The position numbers and the translations under genes are program-made. Positions 1 through 6,402 of a DNA stretch of 12,124 nt are shown one piece after another. Within the stretch, counting starts at the first letter, position 1. The number at the start of each line of letters is the position of its first letter. The stretch lies in the NCBI GenBank assembly GCA_012798155.1, contig JAAZNR010000321.1, forward strand, positions 1 to 12,124. The letters run 5' to 3'. Source of the stretch: Thermogutta sp. (GTDB lineage Bacteria > Planctomycetota > Planctomycetia > Pirellulales > Thermoguttaceae). Under the pieces are notes generated by a model, which did not search any database, had not been told where the DNA came from, and saw only the letters and a program-made list of their open reading frames with translations.

Positions 1-77
1 AGGCTTTCATGTACGTGGGCGCCATCGAACAGGCCGCGGAACAGGCCGAGCGGCTCAAGGCGGAAGCCAAGAATTGA
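1..77 (+). CDS. atpD: ATP synthase F1 subunit beta, C-terminal end (partial)
   Basis: This is the 3' end of a gene that enters from the left edge. Reading from base 3 gives AFMYVGAIEQAAEQAERLKA followed by EAKN and a TGA stop at 75-77. The AFMYVGAIEQA stretch and the alpha-helical, Glu/Ala/Lys-rich tail are typical of the last residues of the catalytic beta subunit of F1 ATP synthase, which makes ATP at the alpha/beta interface on the cytoplasmic side of the membrane. The next gene is atpC, the usual neighbour of atpD, which strongly supports the call although only 24 codons are visible. No catalytic motif lies in this fragment. Confidence 0.85.
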   Translation, partial: AFMYVGAIEQAAEQAERLKAEAKN

Positions 78-112
78 ATCGAGGTCCCGATTCGCCTAAA
101 GCGGGTCCGCCT

Positions 113-148
113 CTCCTGGAACTCAAAGCTCTCCTGGAACTCAAAGCT
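113..148. repeat. Perfect 18-bp tandem duplication between atpD and atpC
   Basis: Two identical, directly adjacent copies of CTCCTGGAACTCAAAGCT occupy 113-130 and 131-148. They fill almost half of the 82-bp spacer between the atpD stop and the atpC start, and end 11 bases before the atpC ATG. A perfect 18-bp tandem repeat does not arise by chance, so this is a recent local duplication. It would lengthen the spacer and could change atpC translation relative to atpD, but no regulatory role is visible. Confidence 0.95.
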
Positions 149-159
149 ACGGTGCCTTC

Positions 160-567
160 ATGGCGAGACTGCGAGCCATTATTGTGACGCCCGAGCGCAA
201 GCTGGTCGATCAGTCGGCCGACGGCGTGGTCGTCCCGTTGTTCGACGGCGAACTGGGAGTTTTGCCCCTCCACGCGCCGCTGATCGGGAGACTGGGCGCG
301 GGCGAGTTGCGAATCCTTTCGGACGGAAAGCTGCGGGCCTTCTTTGTTGACGGCGGCTTCGTAGAGGTGCTGAATGACGTGGTTTCCGTCATGACGTCCC
401 GGGCCCAGGCCGTGGAGGAGCTTGACGTGGAAGCCGCGGCCGAGGCCCTGGAGGCAACGCTGGCGCACAAGGCCGTCGGCGATGACATGTTGCTAAGCCG
501 CGAGGAAGCGGCCGCCAAGGCTCGATCGCTGCTGCGTACCGCGAGGCGAGCCGCGTCACGCCGGTAA
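160..567 (+). CDS. atpC: ATP synthase F1 subunit epsilon
   Basis: This 135-residue protein has the length and layout of the F1 epsilon subunit, part of the central rotor stalk that links the c-ring to the catalytic head and can inhibit ATP hydrolysis. Residues 1-85 form the N-terminal beta-sandwich domain: VTPERKLVDQSADGVVVPL followed by GELGVLPLHAPLIGRLGAGE matches the family pattern of a VTP start, then GE(I/L)GVLPxHAPL and a GEL turn. Residues 88-135 are the Ala/Glu/Arg-rich helical hairpin. The gene follows atpD on the same strand after 82 bp, so it is probably the last gene of the atp operon. The ATG at 160 fits the expected N-terminus exactly. No good Shine-Dalgarno sequence precedes it, and an 18-bp tandem duplication sits just upstream. 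Confidence 0.95.
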   Translation: MARLRAIIVTPERKLVDQSADGVVVPLFDGELGVLPLHAPLIGRLGAGELRILSDGKLRAFFVDGGFVEVLNDVVSVMTSRAQAVEELDVEAAAEALEATLAHKAVGDDMLLSREEAAAKARSLLRTARRAASRR

Positions 568-605
568 CTCCCGCCCGCCCTCTTGTCCGTCGCCTCGGTC
601 GCGTC

Positions 606-612
606 GGGAAGG
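606..612 (+). promoter_or_regulatory. Ribosome binding site that favours the ATG at 619
   Basis: GGGAAGG lies 6 bases upstream of the ATG at 619. An in-frame TTG at 583 would add 12 residues but has no comparable site, so the ATG is preferred. Confidence 0.5.
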
Positions 613-618
613 TCCGCC

Positions 619-3600
619 ATGGTCCGGTCGGCGATCCGTCGTCTCTTGCTCCGCGGGAACGCGGGCTTAGTCGGCCGGACGCTCTGTCTGCTCGCCATAG
701 CCGCGGTCTTTTCCCCGGTTCTCTTCGGGGGCGACCTGCCGCTATTTCGGGATGGGGGCAACTTCTATTACCCCCTGTGGTACTATCTGGCACAACAGTA
801 TCGCGGCGGCAAGTTGCCGTTGTGGAATCCCTACGAAAATGTGGGTGCGCCGCTGCTCGCCAATGGCACGACCGCGGCATTCTACCCCGGCATCGTGCTT
901 TTTCTGCTACCGATACCTTATCCCGCGGCGTACGCGGCCTTTCTTCTGGCGCATGTGCTCTTGGCCGCCTGGGGAGCGGAGCGATTGGCGGGAGAGCTGG
1001 GGTGCCGGGCGGAAACACGCCCCCTGGCCGGAATGATCTACGCCTTGGCCGGGCCGACGTTATTCCAGATTCATAATCCCATTTACTTGGTGGGCGGGGC
1101 CTGGCTGCCTTGGATCTTGGCCGCGACCTGGCGGATTATCGACGCCAAGGAATGCGTGGCCGAACTCGTCACCCGATCGCAAGCGGAGGTGGACAGCGAC
1201 AGGAACGGCCGGCCGGAAAGGCGGCGGGCTATCGTCCGCCCCCGACTGGGCGCCGTGCGGCTCCTGGCGTTTGCGTCCGCCATGAGCGTTCTCGGCGGCG
1301 ATCCCCAGACGGCGTACCATGGCGCTCTGATCGCGGGCGGCACTTGGGCGATCGTAACCGCGCGGCGATTTCTCGCCGGCAAAAGACGCGAACGAAAATT
1401 ATTGCAAAGCTTGCGGCCCTGCGTGATCTCCGGGGGAATGCTTGCCGCGGGTTTCGGATGCGCGTTTTGTCTGGCCGCCGTGCAAATCCTGCCAAGTTGG
1501 CATTACGCCGGGCAGAGCGATCGCATGCTGCTGACCAAGGCGACCGTGGGCCGGTTGTGGGAAGCTCCACCGGAGGAGAACCCCAGCGATAACACCTGGT
1601 CGGCCTTACGAAACAAGCACGCCGACACGGTTTACGCCTTCAGCGTCGCGCCGTGGCGATTCGCGGAACTGCTGTGGCGGGACTTCGGCGGAGCCTCGGT
1701 GCCCGTCCACGAACGCTATCTTCGCGCCTTCCTCGTCGAAGGCCGGTGGTGGACGCCCAGTCTGTACCTGGGCGTCATCCCCTTTCTTTTGGCCCTTTCG
1801 GCAATCAGGATTCGGCCCTCTCGCGCCGCCGGCGTTGAACCGGTATCGAAGGACGAGGCGGGCATCTTCCCAGGCGACGCCGGGACGTTCGATGCGGGGA
1901 CGTTCGAGGCGAGCAAGTTCCGGGTGGGCAACTCAAGCCGGGGAGTCGCGTGTGACGTCGGGGTCCGGGAAAGCGCGAGCGGCGGCAACGATGCGGCACA
2001 GGTGTGGCTGACGTGGTTGGGACTCTTCGCGGCCACGGCTGCGTTGGGATGGTACGGGCCGGGGGCCGTGGTGAATGCCTTGCTTACTGGGACGACCGGA
2101 GAGGATGGGGCGATAGGGCGGTTCTATCCTCCTGCGGGAGGCGTTTACTGGTGCTTGGTACGGCTCTTGCCGGGTTACGCCATGTTCCGGTATCCCGGCA
2201 AGTGGCTGCCTCTGTTGACGATCGCCGTCGCATGCTTGGCGGCGTTGGGCGTGGAACGTTGCGGGACGGAACCGCGAAGATTCCGTCGGTCGGCTTCGAT
2301 CGCGGTTTGCCTGAGCGTCGCCGGCCTGGCGGCGGCAGCCTTGGTGAAATGGTCGGGGCTGTGGGACGCGATGCAGGTGCCGGGTGACGTCATCTTCGGT
2401 CCGTTCCGCGGCGAATCCGCGTTTTGGCACGCCGTGGCCTCGTTTTCCGGGACTGCCGCGCTGGGATTGATCGCGGCCCTGGTCCCCTCGAAATTGGGGA
2501 AATTGGGGAGTCGCGGCGGCGGTGCGAATCTGCTTGGTCGAACAGTGATTCCCCGTCGAACGCTGATTCGATCCATCAGCGCGCGGAACCGGTATCGAAG
2601 GTTGGCCGCGCTCTTCATCCTGCTTTCGGCGGCGGATTTGACCCTGGCCGCGAAGGACTTGGTCTTGCCGGTGCGACCGCCGCCTTTGCCGGGCGTCTTG
2701 CCGCAAACGCCGCCGCGGCGAGTTTGGCGGCCTTTCTTTTGGTATCCCGACGCTTGGCAGCAGCGGAACTCCCCTGAACGATTGCAGGAATTGATCGAGT
2801 GGGACCGGCAAACCTCCTTTGGACGCTGGGGCATGGTTCAAGGGACGGCGAACGTCCAGCACTACGGGACCATGATGCCGGTGCGCTATCGGGCGTTTTT
2901 GGAGGCGGTAAAAACGTATATGGCGAAAAACGGTTCCGAGGAACCGCCCGGCGAGATTCTCCAATGGTTAAGGGCCGAACGTCTCGGGGCCGAACGCCTC
3001 GATCGACCCGCGAAAGCGGATGCCGGCGGCTCGCAGCAGGGAGGCCTCGAACTGGAGCGGCCCCTGCCGGCTCCCCGTGGATGCCAGGGACTTTACTTGG
3101 TCGATGCCTGGCGAGTGGAACGGCAATCCCTTCTTCTCCCAAACGGTTTTTCAAGCGGCGCGACGCTATGGGCCGACGCGGCGGCGTTCTTTTTTCCGGG
3201 CGGTGTCCCGCGGAGGCCGGAAGGCCCTTCGGTGATTGAAATACCCTACCCCTCGGAGAAGCACGCTTGGGAAAATGACGCGCGAACGGCCGAGCACGGC
3301 AATCCGATCCGCGAGGCGGCTGCGGAATCCCTGCAATGCCTGGAATATGCCCCCGGCGACGTTTACCTTCACGTGCGGACGCCAGACCCTCGGCTGCTGG
3401 TCTTTGCCGAACAGTACCTCCCGGGGTGGCGCGTGGAGGTGGAATCCTGCCTCGATGGCACGAGGCTAGCGGCAGCCCCGGTCTGCGTCGATCGGCTCTT
3501 TTTGGGCTGCCTGCTGCCGCCGGGCGAATGGAGGGTGCGATGGTTTTACCGCCAGCCGGGACTCCAATGGGGCGTCTGGATCTCGGCGATCTCTTGGTTG

Positions 3601-3717
3601 GCGCCGGCAATCTGGTTGGCGACGCCGGTCGTCGCGGCGAAACTCCAGAGATTCATTGCGGCGAAACTCAAGAGACCTTTCTTGGTGAGCTTGCGTTCGG
3701 CACGCCGTCGTTGCTGA
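619..3717 (+). CDS. Large YfhO-family multi-pass membrane protein
   Basis: The 1032-residue integral membrane protein resembles the YfhO family (PF09586), which has a GT-C-type fold. A Bacillus YfhO is implicated in lipoteichoic acid glycosylation; the substrate here is unknown. The first membrane helix spans about residues 17-36. It is followed by PLFRDGGNFYYPLWYY and the conserved PLWNPYENVGAPLLANG segment (about 67-83). More hydrophobic helices follow, with MFRYPGKW (about 522-529) before a helix, matching the family's FRxPxK motif. The end has EQYLPGWRVEVE (931-942), a pre-membrane beta domain typical of the family, and a last helix near residues 975-1005. Hydrophilic segments at about 400-456, 622-664 and 785-810 contain short tandem repeats and look like expanded, poorly conserved loops. 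The ATG at 619 is chosen for its Shine-Dalgarno site; a TTG at 583 is the alternative. It lies 51 bp after atpC but is functionally unrelated. The family call is good; the biochemical role is open. Confidence 0.8.
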   Translation: MVRSAIRRLLLRGNAGLVGRTLCLLAIAAVFSPVLFGGDLPLFRDGGNFYYPLWYYLAQQYRGGKLPLWNPYENVGAPLLANGTTAAFYPGIVLFLLPIPYPAAYAAFLLAHVLLAAWGAERLAGELGCRAETRPLAGMIYALAGPTLFQIHNPIYLVGGAWLPWILAATWRIIDAKECVAELVTRSQAEVDSDRNGRPERRRAIVRPRLGAVRLLAFASAMSVLGGDPQTAYHGALIAGGTWAIVTARRFLAGKRRERKLLQSLRPCVISGGMLAAGFGCAFCLAAVQILPSWHYAGQSDRMLLTKATVGRLWEAPPEENPSDNTWSALRNKHADTVYAFSVAPWRFAELLWRDFGGASVPVHERYLRAFLVEGRWWTPSLYLGVIPFLLALSAIRIRPSRAAGVEPVSKDEAGIFPGDAGTFDAGTFEASKFRVGNSSRGVACDVGVRESASGGNDAAQVWLTWLGLFAATAALGWYGPGAVVNALLTGTTGEDGAIGRFYPPAGGVYWCLVRLLPGYAMFRYPGKWLPLLTIAVACLAALGVERCGTEPRRFRRSASIAVCLSVAGLAAAALVKWSGLWDAMQVPGDVIFGPFRGESAFWHAVASFSGTAALGLIAALVPSKLGKLGSRGGGANLLGRTVIPRRTLIRSISARNRYRRLAALFILLSAADLTLAAKDLVLPVRPPPLPGVLPQTPPRRVWRPFFWYPDAWQQRNSPERLQELIEWDRQTSFGRWGMVQGTANVQHYGTMMPVRYRAFLEAVKTYMAKNGSEEPPGEILQWLRAERLGAERLDRPAKADAGGSQQGGLELERPLPAPRGCQGLYLVDAWRVERQSLLLPNGFSSGATLWADAAAFFFPGGVPRRPEGPSVIEIPYPSEKHAWENDARTAEHGNPIREAAAESLQCLEYAPGDVYLHVRTPDPRLLVFAEQYLPGWRVEVESCLDGTRLAAAPVCVDRLFLGCLLPPGEWRVRWFYRQPGLQWGVWISAISWLAPAIWLATPVVAAKLQRFIAAKLKRPFLVSLRSARRRC
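1855..1920 (+). repeat. 15-bp in-frame repeat coding for (D/E)A(G/S)xF pentads
   Basis: Within the YfhO-like gene, units at 1855-1869, 1876-1890, 1891-1905 and 1906-1920 encode EAGIF, DAGTF, DAGTF and EASKF. The middle two share GGGACGTTCGA and are directly adjacent. Six bases (encoding PG) separate the first unit from the rest. The segment is a hydrophilic loop between predicted membrane helices. The spacing of Ala and Phe does not match the A(D/N)Lxx pentapeptide-repeat family. Confidence 0.8.
2491..2572 (+). repeat. Two short in-frame tandem repeats in one loop of the YfhO-like gene
   Basis: AAATTGGGG occurs twice in tandem at 2491-2508 (encoding KLG KLG). Further on, an 18-bp unit at 2537-2554 and 2555-2572 is repeated imperfectly (13 of 18 bases equal; GTCGAAC..TGATTC), giving GRTVIP and RRTLIR. 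Both preserve the reading frame. The surrounding stretch is strongly basic and hydrophilic. Confidence 0.7.
2972..3001 (+). repeat. 15-bp tandem repeat in the YfhO-like gene
   Basis: GGGCCGAACGTCTCG at 2972-2986 is followed directly by GGGCCGAACGCCTCG at 2987-3001, a single mismatch. The product reads RAERLGAERLDR, so the unit is in frame and adds five residues. Confidence 0.85.
3634..3681 (+). repeat. 24-bp imperfect tandem repeat at the 3' end of the YfhO-like gene
   Basis: GCGGCGAAACTC begins both 24-bp units (3634-3657 and 3658-3681), followed by a second shared stretch, AGAGA. The product is AAKLQRFI then AAKLKRPF, a duplicated amphipathic basic octapeptide in the cytoplasm-like C-terminal tail after the last membrane helix. 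Confidence 0.8.
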
Positions 3718-3728
3718 GCGAGAAGTGC

Positions 3729-3747
3729 GGCCAATCCCAGTTTGGCC
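3729..3747. terminator. Possible bidirectional hairpin between convergent genes
   Basis: GGCCAA (3729-3734) and TTGGCC (3742-3747) form a perfect 6-bp stem with a 7-base loop, exactly between the stop codons of the YfhO-like gene and the serine acetyltransferase gene. There is no T-run on either side, so an intrinsic terminator is possible but weakly supported. Confidence 0.3.
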
Positions 3748-4743
3748 TCAGGATTCGCCGGAGCGGGCCTGTTCACCGTCGGGGGCCAGGCTCTTCTCGG
3801 CCAATAGCTCGTCGCAGTTTTCGGGCCGCATGCACAGATTGGGACGTTCCAGCGTCACGGTCGTGTGTGGAGGTACGGACCGAGTGAGCCACACGCTGGA
3901 GCCGATGACGGAGTCGTGGCCGACGACCGTGCGGCCGCCCAGCACGGTGGCGTTGGCATAGATCACGACCCGATCCTCGATCGTGGGATGCCGTTTTGTG
4001 CCGCGGACCAATCGCCCGTGCGCGTCCTTGGCGAAACTGAGGGCGCCGAGAGTCACGCCTTGATACAGTTTCACGTGACTACCGATCTCGCAGGTCTCCC
4101 CGATCACCGCGCCGGTACCGTGGTCGATGAAGAAGTGCGGGCCGATCTTGGCCCCGGGATGAATATCGATGCCGGTTCGTCCGTGTGCCCATTCGGTCAT
4201 CATGCGGGGGATCAGAGGGACTTCCAGCTCGTGCAAGAGGTGGGCCAGGCGATACACCGTGACCGCTTCCAGACCGGGATAGCACAGGATCACTTCATCC
4301 AGCGATTTGCAGGCGGGATCGCCGTCGTAGGCCGCCTGAACGTCCGTGGCCAGCAGCTTGCTCAGCTCCGAAAGATGATTGAGGAAGGCCACGGTCTTGG
4401 CCTGTCCCAAGGCTTCAAAGTCGGCCAAACGGAGGGGATCGCACTGCGCCGAGTGATTGGCTTCGTGGCGCAAAGCCCGGGCGATTTGCTGCGTCAACAC
4501 GTCGTGCAGCTTATCCACGAGATCGCCCACGTAATAGCCGATGTTCCCCAGGTGCAATCCGTCGCGATGCCGATAGCCCGGGAAGAGGATTTCCTTCATC
4601 CACTCGACGGCCTCGATGACGGCGTCGTAGTTGGGGAGGGGGCAGTGGCCGAGGTGGTTTGTCGCCGGGTACTTGCGGTAGGTCTCCACCATCTTCGAGG
4701 TAATTTCGGGCAACCGTTCTTTAAGTTGAAAGTCCGTGGCCAT
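3748..4743 (-). CDS. cysE: Serine O-acetyltransferase, EpsC-type
   Basis: This enzyme transfers acetyl from acetyl-CoA to L-serine, giving O-acetylserine, the first step of cysteine synthesis in the cytoplasm. The 331-residue protein has an alpha-helical N-terminal domain (about 1-185) and a left-handed beta-helix of hexapeptide repeats (about 190-300). The catalytic elements align with E. coli CysE: D193 in GIDIHPG, H208 in IDHGTG and H252 in KRHPTI correspond to D143, H158 and H193. VIGETCEIG and [11 protein letters not shown] are classic hexapeptide turns. The insertion [15 protein letters not shown] between GVTLGA and KRHP is typical of the longer EpsC-type enzymes rather than E. coli CysE. 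The tail after RPNLCMRPE is short and charged. GAGGTG sits 5 bases before the ATG. No cysK is adjacent; the gene stands alone between divergent and convergent neighbours. Confidence 0.93.
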   Translation of the reverse strand: MATDFQLKERLPEITSKMVETYRKYPATNHLGHCPLPNYDAVIEAVEWMKEILFPGYRHRDGLHLGNIGYYVGDLVDKLHDVLTQQIARALRHEANHSAQCDPLRLADFEALGQAKTVAFLNHLSELSKLLATDVQAAYDGDPACKSLDEVILCYPGLEAVTVYRLAHLLHELEVPLIPRMMTEWAHGRTGIDIHPGAKIGPHFFIDHGTGAVIGETCEIGSHVKLYQGVTLGALSFAKDAHGRLVRGTKRHPTIEDRVVIYANATVLGGRTVVGHDSVIGSSVWLTRSVPPHTTVTLERPNLCMRPENCDELLAEKSLAPDGEQARSGES

Positions 4744-4748
4744 TGCGG

Positions 4749-4754
4749 CACCTC
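4749..4754 (-). promoter_or_regulatory. Ribosome binding site of the serine acetyltransferase gene
   Basis: On the minus strand GAGGTG lies 5 bases upstream of the ATG at 4743, supporting that start. Confidence 0.6.
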
Positions 4755-4794
4755 GATGGGATCGACGACGAAAGGGCTAGGGTACGGAGCAGTG

Positions 4795-4820
4795 AGTATA
4801 AAGCCTAATGGAATTGTCAA
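4795..4820 (-). promoter_or_regulatory. Promoter-like site for the serine acetyltransferase gene, short spacer
   Basis: Reading the minus strand, a perfect -35 hexamer TTGACA (4820-4815) is followed by TATACT (4800-4795), five of six bases of the -10 consensus. The spacer is only 14 bases, against the usual 16-18. Transcription would start near 4788, leaving a leader of about 45 bases. Both hexamers are close to consensus, but the spacing lowers confidence and may indicate activator dependence. Confidence 0.5.
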
Positions 4821-5254
4821 AAAAACGGAGGCAAAGGCAACCCGCAAATCCTAGAGGACCTAGAAGATTCGTCCCGCTCGATGGAAAATGAGGAAAGTTG
4901 GGGGGGAAGTCCGGGCTAGGCCGGACAACACGGGAGGGAAAAGATTGACGCCAAAAGCGGGGTGGTTCGGGGCATCTTGAAGATCACCAAAGCAGACACC
5001 GAGGGAAAACCTGTTTCACCTTTTATGCTATGCCTTTGGCGGATTGAAAACAAGCGGCCGGCAGCTAAGCATGGGTTCGGAATCGCTGAGCGGCGAATAT
5101 CCGGAAAATCTTTCAGGTCATTTCATCTTTTCGTGCTTATCCAAATTATCCGCGATATCTGCGATCCTCTTGCGGACCACGCGCCCGGTCACGTTGTCAG
5201 CCGGGTGGGTCCTCGGCTCGAGAGTCGGGTATGCAGTCACGAATCACCGTGCTC
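4821..5254. other. Unassigned intergenic DNA between divergent promoters
   Basis: This stretch of about 430 bp lies between the serine acetyltransferase promoter and the -10 of the ABC ATPase gene. It is more A+T-rich than its surroundings, especially 5090-5160. It holds a 9-bp imperfect tandem (CCTAGAGGA CCTAGAAGA, 4850-4867), a hairpin with a 6-bp perfect stem (GTCCGG 4909-4914, CCGGAC 4921-4926), and a long-range inverted repeat CCAAAG/CTTTGG (4987-4992, 5034-5039). A 104-codon GTG-started frame across 4962-5276 has no recognisable family or start signal and overlaps the ABC promoter. I recognise no tRNA, riboswitch or known small RNA. Confidence 0.5.
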
Positions 5255-5260
5255 TATAAT
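5255..5260 (+). promoter_or_regulatory. -10 element of the ABC ATPase gene
   Basis: A perfect TATAAT lies at 5255-5260, about 50 bases before the ATG at 5313. The region 16-18 bases upstream (for example TGCAGT) matches the -35 consensus poorly, and there is no extended -10 TGn. Transcription would start near 5267. Confidence 0.45.
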
Positions 5261-5312
5261 GGTGAGGTTCAGTTAGCCCTGCCTTTGAAGGCCGTCCGGG
5301 TTGGATTCTTTC

Positions 5313-6284
5313 ATGATCGAGTTAATGGATTTCGTCAAGGATTATGGTTCGTTTCGGGCGGTCGACCGGCTGAATTTGCGGATTCCAGGCGGTGAACTAT
5401 TCGGTTTCATCGGCCCCAACGGCGCGGGGAAGACGACGACCATCCGGTTTTTGGCGACCTTGATCAAGGCCGGCGGGGGGGACGGCCGGGTGGCGGGCTA
5501 CAGTGTAACTCGGCAACCGTTGGAGGTCCGGCACCATATCGGCTACATGCCGGACCAATTCGGGTCCTACAACGGAATGCGCGTCCACGAGTTTCTCGAT
5601 TTTTTCGCCCTCGCCTACCGGCTGCCTCGCTCGTTTCGCAAACGCCGCATCGAACTGCTGCTCGAGATGCTCGACTTGGCGGAAAAGCGTCGGGCACGCG
5701 TGATGGACCTTTCACGGGGGATGAAGCAGAAGCTGTACCTCGCCAAGACGCTGGTTCACGATCCGCCGGTCCTGATCCTGGATGAACCCGCGGCAGGACT
5801 GGACCCCCAGGCCAGGATCGAGTTGAAGCGATTGCTCAAGGAGTTGCGGCGGCAGGGGAAGACGATCCTCGTCTCCAGCCATATCTTGAGCGAGCTGGCG
5901 GATTTTTGTACTTGGGTCGGCATCATCCATCGCGGACGGCTGCTGAGTTACGGCCCCATGGAGGATGTCCTGCGGTCGATCCGGGCCGCGCGCCGAATCG
6001 CGGTGCGTTGCCTTGACGGGCACGGCGGTCTCCAGCAGGCCCGCGCGGTTGTCGTCAATCGCCCCGGCGTGGAAAACGTTCACGAAGAGGATGGAAAACT
6101 CTACTTCGATCTGTACGGCGGCGACGCGGAGGCGGCGGACCTACTCAATAATCTGATTCGTTCCGGCGTAGGCGTTACCTCGTTCGCCGAATGCGACCCC
6201 ACGCTGGAAGACGTTTTCCTGCGCTTGACGAAGCCGATGTCGCACGAAGCGGAGATGACCGCGTTCTCCTCCCCCTCGGCGTGA
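5313..6284 (+). CDS. ABC transporter ATP-binding protein, ABC-2/DrrA type
   Basis: This 323-residue protein is the nucleotide-binding subunit that drives an ABC exporter from the cytoplasmic face. Walker A is GPNGAGKTT (34-42), the signature is LSRGMKQ (133-139, the LSxGx variant common in ABC-2 exporters), Walker B is VLILDEP (153-159), the D-loop AGLDP (161-165) and the switch histidine H190 in SSHILSEL. The Q-loop position reads YMPDQFG, with Asp where Gln is usual and Gln next. Residues about 225-310 form the accessory C-terminal domain ending in PTLEDVFLRLT, as in DrrA-like ATPases. The ATG at 5313 gives the usual N-terminus (MIELMDFVKDYGSFRAVD); a TTG at 5301 is in frame and preceded by GAAGG. 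No permease gene is adjacent: upstream is divergent DNA, downstream a terminator and a convergent gene. The membrane partner and substrate are therefore unknown. Confidence 0.9.
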   Translation: MIELMDFVKDYGSFRAVDRLNLRIPGGELFGFIGPNGAGKTTTIRFLATLIKAGGGDGRVAGYSVTRQPLEVRHHIGYMPDQFGSYNGMRVHEFLDFFALAYRLPRSFRKRRIELLLEMLDLAEKRRARVMDLSRGMKQKLYLAKTLVHDPPVLILDEPAAGLDPQARIELKRLLKELRRQGKTILVSSHILSELADFCTWVGIIHRGRLLSYGPMEDVLRSIRAARRIAVRCLDGHGGLQQARAVVVNRPGVENVHEEDGKLYFDLYGGDAEAADLLNNLIRSGVGVTSFAECDPTLEDVFLRLTKPMSHEAEMTAFSSPSA

Positions 6285-6358
6285 AGCGAGTTTGAACTGC
6301 GATTGTTGAGCTGGGGCAGGGCAGGGCGGTCGGCTTCCGGCTTACGTGGAAAGGCAAG

Positions 6359-6388
6359 GCGCTGCCCATTATAGGGCGCTGGTTTTTT
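6359..6388 (+). terminator. Intrinsic terminator after the ABC ATPase gene
   Basis: GCCC (6364-6367) and GGGC (6374-6377) pair around the loop ATTATA, with a flanking T-G wobble and GCG/CGC able to extend the stem past a bulge. The stem is followed three to five bases later by six T (6383-6388). It ends 15 bases before the stop codon of the convergent sialidase-like gene. The stem is short, so strength is uncertain. Confidence 0.5.
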
Positions 6389-6402
6389 ACCGGGATGCGC
6401 GA

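Noticed and set aside
2491..2515. REP-like or IS200-associated repeat (AAATTGGGG twice)
   Set aside because: No clear palindrome or transposase is nearby and the sequence is in frame inside a gene; kept only as a short tandem repeat.
1933..3610. Long minus-strand frames (343 and 331 codons) opposite the YfhO-like gene
   Set aside because: They are Arg/Pro-rich frames typical of the non-coding strand in GC-rich DNA, overlap each other and the sense gene, and match no family.
3865..4854. 329-codon plus-strand frame antisense to the serine acetyltransferase gene
   Set aside because: It mirrors a gene with clear catalytic motifs, has no recognisable family, and its composition is what the complementary strand of a GC-rich gene gives.
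4890..4926. RNase P RNA-like beginning (GAGGAAAGT, then AAGTCCGGGCT)
   Set aside because: The two words are separated by a G-run, and the conserved later parts of RNase P RNA, such as the ACAGAA-CCGGCTTA end, are absent in the following 400 bases.
4962..5276. 104-codon frame in the intergenic region
   Set aside because: GTG start without a ribosome binding site, no recognisable domain, and it runs through the TATAAT of the next gene.
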